10,266 bases of DNA from UBA4615 sp044368415 (lineage in GTDB: Bacteria; Pseudomonadota; Gammaproteobacteria; Burkholderiales; Burkholderiaceae_E), in the NCBI GenBank assembly GCA_044368415.1, contig JBIPLJ010000094.1:1-10266 (forward strand). Reading direction: 5' to 3'. Position numbers and translations under genes: made by a program. Shown here piece by piece: positions 1 to 6,498 of the stretch (position 1 is the first letter of the stretch; every line of letters begins with the position of its first letter). A model generated the notes under the pieces. The model was not told the DNA's origin. It did not search any database and saw nothing but the letters and a program-made list of their open reading frames with translations.

Positions 1-308
1 GCGTTGACCAGCGCGTCGACGTCCTTGCGCTTGATCAGCCGGGTCAGCAGCTTGAGCCGGTCCGCACTCTTCTCGATCGGCTTGAGATCGAACTCGGGCG
101 GGATGACCGGCAGGTTGGCGAAAGACCACTTCCCGCGCTTGACCTCGTACTGCTCCGGCGCGGCGATCTCGACCAGGTGGCCGACCGCTGAGGACAGGAC
201 AAAATCGTCGCTCTCGAAGTAGTCGCCCTGCTTGGTGAAGCCGCCTAGCGCCCGCGCGATGTCGGCGGCCACGGAGGGCTTCTCGGCGATGATCAGGGCT
301 TTTCCCAT
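1..308 (-). CDS. topB: DNA topoisomerase III, N-terminal part (cut by window edge)
   Basis: Type IA topoisomerase that cuts and passes single DNA strands to relax or unlink DNA in the cytoplasm. Only the first 102 codons are in the window; the family usually runs to 650-900 residues. The start of the Toprim domain is visible: MGKALIIAEKPSVA with the acidic E9 and K10, then SSAVGHL near residues 39-45 and a WSFANLPVIPPEFDLKPI stretch. These match the long topoisomerase III proteins I recall from Burkholderiales better than TopA. The ATG at 306-308 has an AGGA Shine-Dalgarno (complement of 313-316) four bases upstream. It lies 106 bp downstream of dprA on the same strand, and a sigma70-like promoter in the gap suggests it can be transcribed separately. 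Assigning topB rather than topA rests on sequence recall, not on a search. Confidence 0.85.
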   Translation of the reverse strand, partial: MGKALIIAEKPSVAADIARALGGFTKQGDYFESDDFVLSSAVGHLVEIAAPEQYEVKRGKWSFANLPVIPPEFDLKPIEKSADRLKLLTRLIKRKDVDALVN

Positions 309-327
309 CGGATCCTGGGTGAGTGAG

Positions 328-370
328 AACCGGCCGTCTGCAGCGCTCGGCTACAAGGGGTCGACCGGTT
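328..370. repeat. inverted repeat in the topB leader
   Basis: AACCGG at 328-333 is the exact reverse complement of CCGGTT at 365-370, separated by 31 bases. It lies downstream of the predicted topB promoter and upstream of the topB start, so it would fall in the 5' leader of the topB transcript. The arms are short and the loop long. No T-run follows on either strand, so it does not look like an intrinsic terminator. The function is unknown and it may be chance. Confidence 0.3.
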
Positions 371-383
371 TCAGGGGGCGCCA

Positions 384-413
384 ATCATAAGAGCCGGATC
401 GGCGCGGAAGCAA
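384..413 (-). promoter_or_regulatory. predicted sigma70-like promoter of topB
   Basis: Read on the minus strand, TTGCTT (complement of 408-413) is followed after 18 bases by TATGAT (complement of 384-389). The -10 matches the consensus at five of six positions; the -35 has only the TTG core. The box starts just after the dprA stop codon (415-417) and points at topB, giving an expected leader of about 70 bases. Seen by eye only; transcription is inferred. Confidence 0.5.
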
Positions 414-414
414 G

Positions 415-1569
415 TCAGCCGATGGGAGGGGGTCGGATCACCCGGCCGTCGGGCAGGCGTTGCAGACGCCCGGAGAGCTCCAGCACGACCAGCCGCGCGA
501 CCATGTCCCCGGCCGCCAGGCCGAGGTGTACGGCGAGCGTGTCCGGCAGCACCGGCTCGTAGCCGACCGCAGCCAGTATCGGATCCTGCTCCGGGGCCTC
601 GATACGCTCGGTGAGGACCTCAGGAGCGCTGTGAGTGCTTGCTGACATCGGAGGTGTCCGGGGGTGTGCATCGGTGTCCCGCTGGGGCAGTTCGTCGAGC
701 AGGTCTTCCGCACACTCAACCAGCACCGCGCCCTGGCGGATCAAGGCATGGCAGCCCCGGGAGAGCGGCGAATGGATGGAGCCTGGGATCGCGAAGACAT
801 CGCGGCCGAACTCGCCGGCCTGACGCGCGGTGATCAGCGAGCCGCTGTGCAGGGCGGCTTCGACCACCAGCACGCCGTGCGACATGCCTGCGATCAGCCG
901 GTTGCGTCTCGGGAACTGTCCGGCCGAGGGCTCGGTGCCGAGCGGGAACTCGGAGACGATCGCCCCGTCGTCCGCGATCCGCTCGGCCAGCCGGCGGTGG
1001 CGCGACGGATAGACGACGTCGGCGCCGGTGCCCACGACCGCGATCGTTCCCGCGCCGCCTTCGAGTGCTCCGTCGTGCGCGGCGCCGTCGACACCGAGCG
1101 CCAGGCCGCTGGCCACCGTCCAGCCCGCGCGGGACAGCGTATGGCCGAAGGCACGTGCATTGGCAACGCCGGCCGCAGTGGGATTGCGCGACCCGACGAT
1201 CGCGACCGCCGGCCGCGTCAGCGTCTTGCGCTGTCCGACCACATAGAGCAGCGGCGGTGCATCGGCAATCCGCAGCAGCATCGGCGGATAGTCGGCGTCG
1301 GCGAGGGTGATCAGATGGTGCCCGGTGGCATGCGCCCACGCGAGGGCGTGCTCGATGCGCCGCTCGCGCTCGGGATCCCGCGCACGCAGCGCAGCCGCGA
1401 TCCGGCGGCCGGCGACCTCGTCGAGTAGGCCGCCTGCGGACTCGAAGATGGCATGCGGCAGGCCGAACTGCTCGAGCAGGGCGCGGGCGCCGACCGGCCC
1501 GACGCCGGGCGTCAGAACCAAGCGCAGCCAGTGCTCGAGGTCGTGCGCGTCGTCCGGCGCGAGGGACAC
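415..1569 (-). CDS. dprA: DNA-processing protein DprA/Smf
   Basis: Cytoplasmic protein that binds incoming single-stranded DNA and loads RecA during natural transformation. At 384 residues the length is normal for the family. In order it shows an N-terminal helix-hairpin-helix/SAM-like region (about 10-60, with TPGVGPVGARALL), a Rossmann-like DprA domain (about 85-290) with AIVGSRNPT at 123-131, SGLALGVDGAAH at 154-165, FPRRNRLI at 219-226 and GSLITARQAGEFGRDVFAIPG near 243-263, then a disordered linker (295-325) and a C-terminal winged helix (about 328-380). The start is GTG (complement of 1567-1569), supported by AGGGAG (complement of 1578-1583) eight bases upstream and by the agreement of the N-terminus with the family. 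It follows the LysM gene by 22 bp, probably in one operon. All signature residues I know are present, so it should be functional. Confidence 0.96.
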   Translation of the reverse strand: MSLAPDDAHDLEHWLRLVLTPGVGPVGARALLEQFGLPHAIFESAGGLLDEVAGRRIAAALRARDPERERRIEHALAWAHATGHHLITLADADYPPMLLRIADAPPLLYVVGQRKTLTRPAVAIVGSRNPTAAGVANARAFGHTLSRAGWTVASGLALGVDGAAHDGALEGGAGTIAVVGTGADVVYPSRHRRLAERIADDGAIVSEFPLGTEPSAGQFPRRNRLIAGMSHGVLVVEAALHSGSLITARQAGEFGRDVFAIPGSIHSPLSRGCHALIRQGAVLVECAEDLLDELPQRDTDAHPRTPPMSASTHSAPEVLTERIEAPEQDPILAAVGYEPVLPDTLAVHLGLAAGDMVARLVVLELSGRLQRLPDGRVIRPPPIG

Positions 1570-1591
1570 GTCCGGCGCTCCCTGCGGGGGC

Positions 1592-2662
1592 TCAGGGGTT
1601 GGTGACCGTCGCTCCGACGGAGATCGGCATCGATGCGGCGACGATCAGGCCATAGGCGACCCGGTCGAAGACGCGGAACACCAGCACCTGCCCGATCGAC
1701 TCGTTGGGCAGGCGCACCTGCTCTTTGGTGTCTCGGTCGAGCACCATGCGACCGGTGCTCTGGACCTGCAGCACGTGGCCGACCTCCAGCCCCTGCTGCT
1801 GGCCCAGCGACAGGCCCACGACGCTGAATTTCCCGACCTGGTCGACGCCCCGGTAGACCGACACGATGCGCCCGTCGACCGGCACCGACGGCGGACGCGG
1901 TGCGGCCGTTGGGATCTGGGTGCGGGTCGCGGGCATCAGCCGGTCACCCTCGCCGATCTCCTCGGAGGTGGACTGGATGCGGAAGGTCGCAGGATCGCCC
2001 GGGCGGACCATCTCGGCGGCGCCGACGTACAACGTCTCCCAGCCGAGCGGCAGGCGGGTCCTCGGGTCGATCAGGGGCTTGGCGGGACGGTAGACGTGCC
2101 AGTCCTTGACCGTCTCGTCGGTGACGCCGCGCGCATAGGCGATGTCGCCCCGGCTCAGGTAGAGCCGGCCGTCCTGGGTGGCGATGACCCGCGGGTGCGA
2201 CTTCAGTCCCTGTTCCTCGACGATCATCGGCCGGTTCAGGAACACCTGGATCGCTGCCAGGTTCATCGTCGGAATGGCGTCGCGGTCCAGGGGCGCGGAG
2301 CGGACCATCGGCTCGGCCCGCTGCGTGGACTCGCCGCCTGCCGAAGCCATGGCATCCACCGACCGGCCGAGCCGCAGCCGGGGCTCGGCGCCCGTGCGGT
2401 CGAGATAGACGATGTCGCCGGGGTAGATCAAGTGCGGATTGGCGATCTGCTCGCGGTTAAGCTGCCAGATCTCGGGCCAGCGCCACGGCGTTTTGAGGAA
2501 CTTGCCGGAGATGTCCCAGAGGGTGTCGCCGCGCACGACCACGTGCTTGTCGGGCGCATCGGGCGCGAGCTCCAGCGGCCCTGTGGCGCTCTGCGCGAAG
2601 GCGGCTCCGGCCAGCAGCCAAGCTGCGCATCCAAGGACCCGCGTGATAGACTTTTTGAGCAT
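1592..2662 (-). CDS. secreted LysM peptidoglycan-binding protein
   Basis: A 356-residue exported protein, probably periplasmic and held on the cell wall. It opens with a signal peptide: MLKK, a hydrophobic stretch to about residue 20, and a likely cut after AFA-23. One LysM domain spans about residues 40-88, with VVVRGDTLWDIS at 41-52 and a LIYPGDIVYL close at 78-87. The remaining 260 or so residues have no catalytic motif that I recognise; they are rich in beta-type segments and keep a conserved-looking C-terminal half (GQQQGLEVGHVLQV, then GQVLVFRVFDRVAYGLI). LysM proteins of this type sit beside dprA in many betaproteobacteria, as I recall. The ATG start has only a weak AGGCAG upstream. 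The gene is transcribed away from def across a 203-bp divergent region. The precise role is unknown; wall binding is inferred from the domain. Confidence 0.9.
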   Translation of the reverse strand: MLKKSITRVLGCAAWLLAGAAFAQSATGPLELAPDAPDKHVVVRGDTLWDISGKFLKTPWRWPEIWQLNREQIANPHLIYPGDIVYLDRTGAEPRLRLGRSVDAMASAGGESTQRAEPMVRSAPLDRDAIPTMNLAAIQVFLNRPMIVEEQGLKSHPRVIATQDGRLYLSRGDIAYARGVTDETVKDWHVYRPAKPLIDPRTRLPLGWETLYVGAAEMVRPGDPATFRIQSTSEEIGEGDRLMPATRTQIPTAAPRPPSVPVDGRIVSVYRGVDQVGKFSVVGLSLGQQQGLEVGHVLQVQSTGRMVLDRDTKEQVRLPNESIGQVLVFRVFDRVAYGLIVAASMPISVGATVTNP

Positions 2663-2712
2663 GTTCGCGCTGCCTGATCAACCTGCGTGGAGCGTGCCCG
2701 GGCTCGTGTCGG

Positions 2713-2731
2713 AGGGAGGAAGTCTCTCCCT
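2713..2731. repeat. short inverted repeat in the divergent region
   Basis: AGGGAG at 2713-2718 pairs exactly with CTCCCT at 2726-2731 around a seven-base loop. It lies about 50 bp from the LysM gene start and just before the first CGGTCGGC repeat. On the minus strand it could form a hairpin in the LysM mRNA leader; as DNA it could be a protein site. The stem is short and may be chance. Confidence 0.35.
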
Positions 2732-2732
2732 A

Positions 2733-2768
2733 CGGTCGGCCCGGTCGGCTTCGGGAACATCGGTCGGC
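2733..2768. repeat. three direct repeats CGGTCGGC, possible operator
   Basis: The octamer CGGTCGGC occurs exactly at 2733-2740, 2742-2749 and 2761-2768, so the start-to-start steps are 9 and 19 bases. The last two copies share a ninth base (T). The cluster is in the middle of the divergent promoter region between the LysM gene and def. Repeated half-sites of this kind often bind a regulator on one face of the helix, but 9 and 19 bases do not match whole helical turns exactly. In GC-rich DNA a chance origin is possible. Confidence 0.45.
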
Positions 2769-2865
2769 TCGTTGAATCGTGCCGGTCCCGCCCCGAATTC
2801 CCTCGATGGTACGTGGATTCAGAAACGGTTTCGCGCACCTGAGTTCGAACGGTAGGTCTAGTCCG

Positions 2866-3372
2866 ATGGCCGTGCTTGACATCCTCCGCTACCCCGACGC
2901 GCGCCTCCATAAGACGGCGAAACCGGTCGCGTCCGTCGACGACCGCATCCGGCGACTGGTGCAGGACATGGCCGACACCATGTACGCCGCGCCTGGCATC
3001 GGTCTGGCCGCGACGCAGGTCGACGTGCACGAGCGCGTGATCGTCATCGACACGTCGGAGTACAAAAACGACCTGCTCGTCTTCATCAACCCCGAGATCG
3101 TCGCGAGCGGGGGCGAGAAGAAGACCTACGAAGAGGGTTGCCTGTCGGTGCCCGGCATCTACGACGACGTCGAGCGGCCCGGGCGCATCACCGTGCGCGC
3201 GCTGAACGCGCGCGGCGAGACCTTCGAGCTCGAGGCCGAGGGGCTGCTCGCGGTCTGCATCCAGCATGAGATGGACCACCTGCAGGGCAAGGTGTTCGTG
3301 CAGTACCTGTCGCGCCTGAAGCAGAGCCGCATCAAGGGCAAGATGGCCAAGCTCGACCGGCAGGCGGCCTGA
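2866..3372 (+). CDS. def: peptide deformylase
   Basis: Metalloenzyme that removes the formyl group from the N-terminal methionine of new proteins as they leave the ribosome. At 168 residues it is of standard size. All three family motifs are present: GIGLAATQ at 44-51, EGCLS at 90-94 with metal ligand C92, and QHEMDHLQG at 133-141, in which H134 and H138 bind the metal and E135 is catalytic. The ATG at 2866 is chosen because the family begins with a MAxLxILxYPDxRL-like segment directly there; GGTAGG at 2851-2856 lies nine bases upstream. In-frame sequence upstream of it is open but has no family similarity. It is the first gene of the rightward unit and is followed by fmt after 58 bp. Confidence 0.97.
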   Translation: MAVLDILRYPDARLHKTAKPVASVDDRIRRLVQDMADTMYAAPGIGLAATQVDVHERVIVIDTSEYKNDLLVFINPEIVASGGEKKTYEEGCLSVPGIYDDVERPGRITVRALNARGETFELEAEGLLAVCIQHEMDHLQGKVFVQYLSRLKQSRIKGKMAKLDRQAA

Positions 3373-3430
3373 GCGCCGCAGCCCCCCGCCCCGGCCCTGC
3401 CGCGGGCGGCGCCCCACCCGCCCGTCCTCG

Positions 3431-4396
3431 ATGATGAGACTGGTCGTCGCCGGCACACCTGTGTTCGCGCAGCGCGCGCTCGCGGCGCTGCTCGAGGCCG
3501 GCCACGAGATCCCGCTCGTGCTGACGCGGCCCGACAAGCCGTCGCAGCGCGGCCAGCAGCTGCTCGCAAGCCCGGTCAAGCTGTGGGCGCTCGAGCACGG
3601 CCTGCAGGTCTGGCAGCCTGCGACCTTGCGCGATCCCCAGGCCTGGGAGCGGCTGCGCGAGGTGGGCGCCGACGCGATGGTGGTCGCCGCCTATGGCCTG
3701 ATCCTGCCGGCCGAGGTGCTCGCGATCCCGCTGCTGGGTTGCCTGAACATCCATGCCTCGCTGCTGCCCCGCTGGCGGGGCGCGGCGCCGATCCAGCGCG
3801 CGGTGCAGGCGGGCGATGCGACCACGGGCATCACGATCATGCAGATGGACGCGGGCCTCGACACCGGTCCGATGCGGCTCGTGCACGCCTGCCCGATCGG
3901 TCCCGAGGACACCGGTGGCATGGTTCACGATGCGCTCGCCGTGCTCGGTGCGCAGGCCATCGTCGAGGCGATCGACCGGCTGGCCGCGGGCACGCTGCCG
4001 CTGCAGCCGCAGCCCGCCGAGGGCGTCACCTACGCGCAGAAGCTCGGCCGGGCCGATTCGCCGATCGACTGGTCGGGCCCGGCGCGTGCGATCGCCGATC
4101 AGGTTCGCGCGTTCGATCCGGTACCCGGCAGCACCACGTCGGTTGCGGGCACGCCCGGCGCGGTGCTCAAGGTGTGGACGGCGCGCGCGGCCACCCGCCC
4201 GGATGGGACGGCCGACGCGGCACCCGGCACCGTGCTGGCGGCAGGCGGCGGCGCCCTGACCGTAGCCTGCGGCGACGGCGGCGCGGTCGCGCTCCTCGAG
4301 CTGCAGCGTCCGGGCGGGCGGCGGCTGCCGGCGCGCGAGTTCCTCGCTGGCTTCCCGCTGCGCGCGGGCGATCGCCTCGGACTGGTCGGACCTTGA
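3431..4396 (+). CDS. fmt: methionyl-tRNA formyltransferase
   Basis: Transfers a formyl group from 10-formyltetrahydrofolate to Met-tRNAfMet to make the initiator tRNA. The 321-residue length fits the family. The N-terminal formyltransferase domain (about 1-205) carries AGTPVFA at 7-13, a tRNA-contact loop around 33-50, LNIHASLLPRWRGAAP at 105-120 and GITIMQMDAGLDTG at 133-146; N106, H108 and D144 are the expected catalytic residues. A C-terminal OB-like tRNA-binding domain follows (about 208-315). The loop reads PDKPSQRGQQL where most relatives have PDRPAGRG, but the arginine (R40) equivalent to the important E. coli loop arginine is kept. Two tandem ATG codons (3431 and 3434) open the gene with no clear Shine-Dalgarno, so the exact start is uncertain by one codon. 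Next to def, its functional partner. Confidence 0.96.
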   Translation: MMRLVVAGTPVFAQRALAALLEAGHEIPLVLTRPDKPSQRGQQLLASPVKLWALEHGLQVWQPATLRDPQAWERLREVGADAMVVAAYGLILPAEVLAIPLLGCLNIHASLLPRWRGAAPIQRAVQAGDATTGITIMQMDAGLDTGPMRLVHACPIGPEDTGGMVHDALAVLGAQAIVEAIDRLAAGTLPLQPQPAEGVTYAQKLGRADSPIDWSGPARAIADQVRAFDPVPGSTTSVAGTPGAVLKVWTARAATRPDGTADAAPGTVLAAGGGALTVACGDGGAVALLELQRPGGRRLPAREFLAGFPLRAGDRLGLVGP

Positions 4397-4507
4397 ACTC
4401 GGCTCGACCGGAGACCCTCTGCCCGAGCGCGCCTGTATTCGGCCGCGCGCCGTGTCCATGCCGCCGGGCGCGTTCCTGGAGACCGCGCCGATGACGACGG
4501 GCCGCCG
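4397..4507 (+). other. fmt-rsmB spacer with a six-codon mini-ORF
   Basis: This 111-bp gap holds no gene of normal size. Near its end, an ATG at 4491 opens a six-codon frame (M-T-T-G-R-R) whose TGA (4509-4511) overlaps the rsmB ATG (4508-4510) as ATGA. CTGGAG, about ten bases before 4491, is a better ribosome site than anything directly before rsmB. The spacer is GC-rich, has no T-run and shows no intrinsic terminator, which fits read-through from fmt. Whether the mini-ORF is translated is unknown. Confidence 0.3.
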
Positions 4508-5917
4508 ATGAGCGATCGCCATACGCAGGAGGAGCCGCAGGGCGCGCCCACGACTACGCCCGCGCCGCTCGCGCGCGGCGCGGCCGGCGCGCCGCGCGCG
4601 GCGCTGTCGCGCGAGATGCTCGCCGCCGCCGAGGCGGTGTCGGACCTGCTCGCCGGCCACCGGCTTCCCGACGCGCTCGATGCCCGGACCGCGTCGCTGC
4701 CACCCGCCTCGCGGGCGCCGGCCAGGGACATGGCCTACCACGCGGTGCGCCGGCTCGGCCGGCTGCAGGCGCTTGCCGCCCGGCTGAACTCGCGCCGCCC
4801 GATGCCGAGGATGGCCGCGCTGCAGCTGGTCGCGCTCGCGCAGCTGCTCGAACCCATCCGGCCCGCCGCGATCGTCGTGGACCAGGCGGTGGCCGCGGCC
4901 CGCAGCCTGTCGCGCGGCCCGGGGGGCGCCGCAGCCGGGTTCCTCAACGCCACGCTGCGCCGCTTCGGCCGCGAGCGCGAGGCCCTGCTCGCCGAGCTCG
5001 CGGACGATCCGGTCGCCCGCTTCGACCATCCCGACTGGTGGCTGCGGATGCTGGCCGAGGCTTGGCCGGATCGCTGGCAGGCGATCGCCGACGCCGGCAA
5101 CCTGCAAGCGCCGATGGTGTTGCGGGCGAACCGCCGCCGCGGCGAGCCCGAGGCCCTAGCCGCCCGGCTCGCGGCCGCCGGCGTGCCGACGCGCCGCGTC
5201 GGGCCCGAGGCCCTCGTGCTCGAGCGGGCGCTGCCGGTCGAGGCGATACCCGGCTTCGCCGACGGCGAGCTCTCCGTGCAGGACGCCGGCGCGCAGCTCG
5301 CCGCCCGCCTGCTCGACCTCGCACCCGGCCAGCGCGTGCTCGACGCCTGCGCCGCGCCCGGCGGCAAGACCGCCCACCTTCTCGAGCTGGCGGACATCGA
5401 CCTGCTGGCGATCGACGTCGACGCGGCCCGCTGCCTGCGGATCGAACAGACGCTGGCGCGGCTGCGGCTGCCGGCCGCCGGAGGGTGCGTCGAGGTGCTT
5501 ACGGCGGATGCATCGCGCCCGCAGACCTGGTGGGACGGGCGACCGTTCGAGCGGATCCTGCTCGACGCCCCGTGCAGCGCTTCGGGCATCGTGCGCCGTC
5601 ACCCCGATGCGAGGTGGCTGCGGCGACGTGGCGATCTCGCCACACTCGTCCTGCAGCAGGGGCGAATGCTGGAGGCGCTTTGGCCCCTGCTGAGCCCGAA
5701 TGGTAAATTGCTCTACGTCACCTGCTCGGTGTTTCCGGACGAGGGCGAAGGGGTGGTGCAGCGCTTCCTCGCGTCCCACGCGGATTGCGTACGACAGCCG
5801 CTCGACTGGGTCTGGCCCGATGGGCTCACGGAACCGGTCGCCCAATTGCTGCCACAGTCCGGGGCGATGCGAGAGCACGATGGCTTCTTCTATGCCTGCC
5901 TGACCAGACGACCGTGA
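4508..5917 (+). CDS. rsmB: 16S rRNA (cytosine-967 C5)-methyltransferase
   Basis: SAM-dependent enzyme (also called sun/rrmB) that methylates C967 of 16S rRNA. The protein is 469 residues, longer than the roughly 430 of E. coli because of an Ala/Pro-rich, probably disordered N-terminal extension of about 32 residues. A NusB-like helical RNA-binding domain covers about 34-165 (VVDQAVAAARSL, GFLNATLRRF). The Rossmann methyltransferase domain covers about 235-467, with SAM motif I VLDACAAPGGKTAHLLE at 277-293, LLDAPCSASGIVRRHPD at 351-367 (C356) and LLYVTCSVFPDEGE at 401-414 (C406); the two cysteines are the paired release and catalytic residues of RNA m5C methyltransferases. The ATG at 4508 has a poor ribosome site of its own; an internal start closer to residue 37 is possible. 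The stop overlaps the next gene as GTGA. Confidence 0.96.
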   Translation: MSDRHTQEEPQGAPTTTPAPLARGAAGAPRAALSREMLAAAEAVSDLLAGHRLPDALDARTASLPPASRAPARDMAYHAVRRLGRLQALAARLNSRRPMPRMAALQLVALAQLLEPIRPAAIVVDQAVAAARSLSRGPGGAAAGFLNATLRRFGREREALLAELADDPVARFDHPDWWLRMLAEAWPDRWQAIADAGNLQAPMVLRANRRRGEPEALAARLAAAGVPTRRVGPEALVLERALPVEAIPGFADGELSVQDAGAQLAARLLDLAPGQRVLDACAAPGGKTAHLLELADIDLLAIDVDAARCLRIEQTLARLRLPAAGGCVEVLTADASRPQTWWDGRPFERILLDAPCSASGIVRRHPDARWLRRRGDLATLVLQQGRMLEALWPLLSPNGKLLYVTCSVFPDEGEGVVQRFLASHADCVRQPLDWVWPDGLTEPVAQLLPQSGAMREHDGFFYACLTRRP

Positions 5918-6498
5918 AGCGACGCACCGCCATCGCGGCGCTGTCGACGGCAGCGCTGCTGGCATGGTTGCCCGCCGCCCGATCCGCCGACACGATCGAC
6001 GTGCTGTACGTCGGGGTCGAGCCGTCCTCGGACGGCGAGGCTTGGCTGCTGTCGGCGGATTTTGCGCTGTCGCTGAGCCCGCAGCTCGAGGACGCCGTCA
6101 ACAAGGGCGTCCCGCTGTTCTTCCTGGTCGAGTTCGAGCTGCTGCGCCCGCGCTGGTACTGGTGGGACGAGCGGACGGCGCTGGCGACCCAGACCCACCG
6201 GCTGTCCTATCATGCGTTGACTCGCCAGTACCGGGTGCTCCTCAACGGGGTGCCCCAGGCCTACGGGTCGCTGCCCGAGGCCCTCGACGCGATGTCGCGT
6301 CTGCGGGGGTGGCGGGTGATGCCGCGGGACCGTACCCGCGGCGGCGTTTCCTACGACGGATGGCTGCGGCTGCGGCTCGATACCAACCAGCTGCCCAAGC
6401 CCTTCCAGATCACCGCGCTCACCAACCGGGACTGGAACCCGCAATCTGAATGGAAGCGGTTCCCCTTCTCGCCGGAGACCCCTCGAAGCGCACCGTGA
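5914..6498 (+). CDS. DUF4390 family exported protein
   Basis: A 194-residue protein of the DUF4390 family, whose function is not known. The N-terminus is a clear signal peptide: KRR, a hydrophobic run to about residue 18, then LPAARSA with likely cleavage before DTIDVLYV, so it should act in the periplasm or at the envelope. The mature part has a beta-rich look with aromatic clusters (PRWYWWDER near 82-90), a segment typical of the family (HRLSYHALTRQYRVLLNG) and the C-terminal FQITALTNRDWNP. The start is the GTG at 5914-5916, which overlaps the rsmB TGA as GTGA; this places the signal peptide exactly at the N-terminus. No strong Shine-Dalgarno is seen, so translation is probably coupled to rsmB. 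It lies directly before ntrY, as in other betaproteobacteria I recall, which suggests an envelope role linked to that sensor, but this is inference. Confidence 0.9.
   Translation: MKRRTAIAALSTAALLAWLPAARSADTIDVLYVGVEPSSDGEAWLLSADFALSLSPQLEDAVNKGVPLFFLVEFELLRPRWYWWDERTALATQTHRLSYHALTRQYRVLLNGVPQAYGSLPEALDAMSRLRGWRVMPRDRTRGGVSYDGWLRLRLDTNQLPKPFQITALTNRDWNPQSEWKRFPFSPETPRSAP

Larger units (their letters stand above)
2663..2865. promoter_or_regulatory. divergent intergenic region between the LysM gene and def
   Basis: This 203-bp stretch must hold start signals for both the leftward LysM-dprA unit and the rightward def unit. I see no convincing -35/-10 pair. TTGAAT at 2772-2777 is the nearest thing to a sigma70 hexamer on the plus strand, but nothing good follows it at 16-18 bases. 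It holds three CGGTCGGC repeats and a short inverted repeat, listed separately. It is slightly less GC-rich near def than the genes around it. No small gene is supported. Confidence 0.6.

Noticed and set aside
1307..2677. 456-codon open frame on the plus strand opposite dprA and the LysM gene
   Set aside because: Shadow frame opposite coding sequence with signal peptide, LysM and DprA motifs; its own translation is low in hydrophobic order and has no domain.
2772..2800. Sigma70 promoter for def built on TTGAAT at 2772
   Set aside because: No acceptable -10 hexamer lies 16-18 bases downstream; the sequence there is GAATTC/AATTCC.
3373..3430. Intrinsic terminator between def and fmt
   Set aside because: The spacer is almost pure G/C with only a four-base-pair stem (GCCC/GGGC) and no T-run; read-through is more likely.
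4491..4511. ATG at 4491 as the real rsmB start
   Set aside because: It is in a different frame from rsmB and stops after six codons.
3332..5107. 591-codon open frame on the minus strand opposite fmt and rsmB
   Set aside because: Antisense to two well-supported genes, with Arg/Gly/Ala-rich composition and no family motif.
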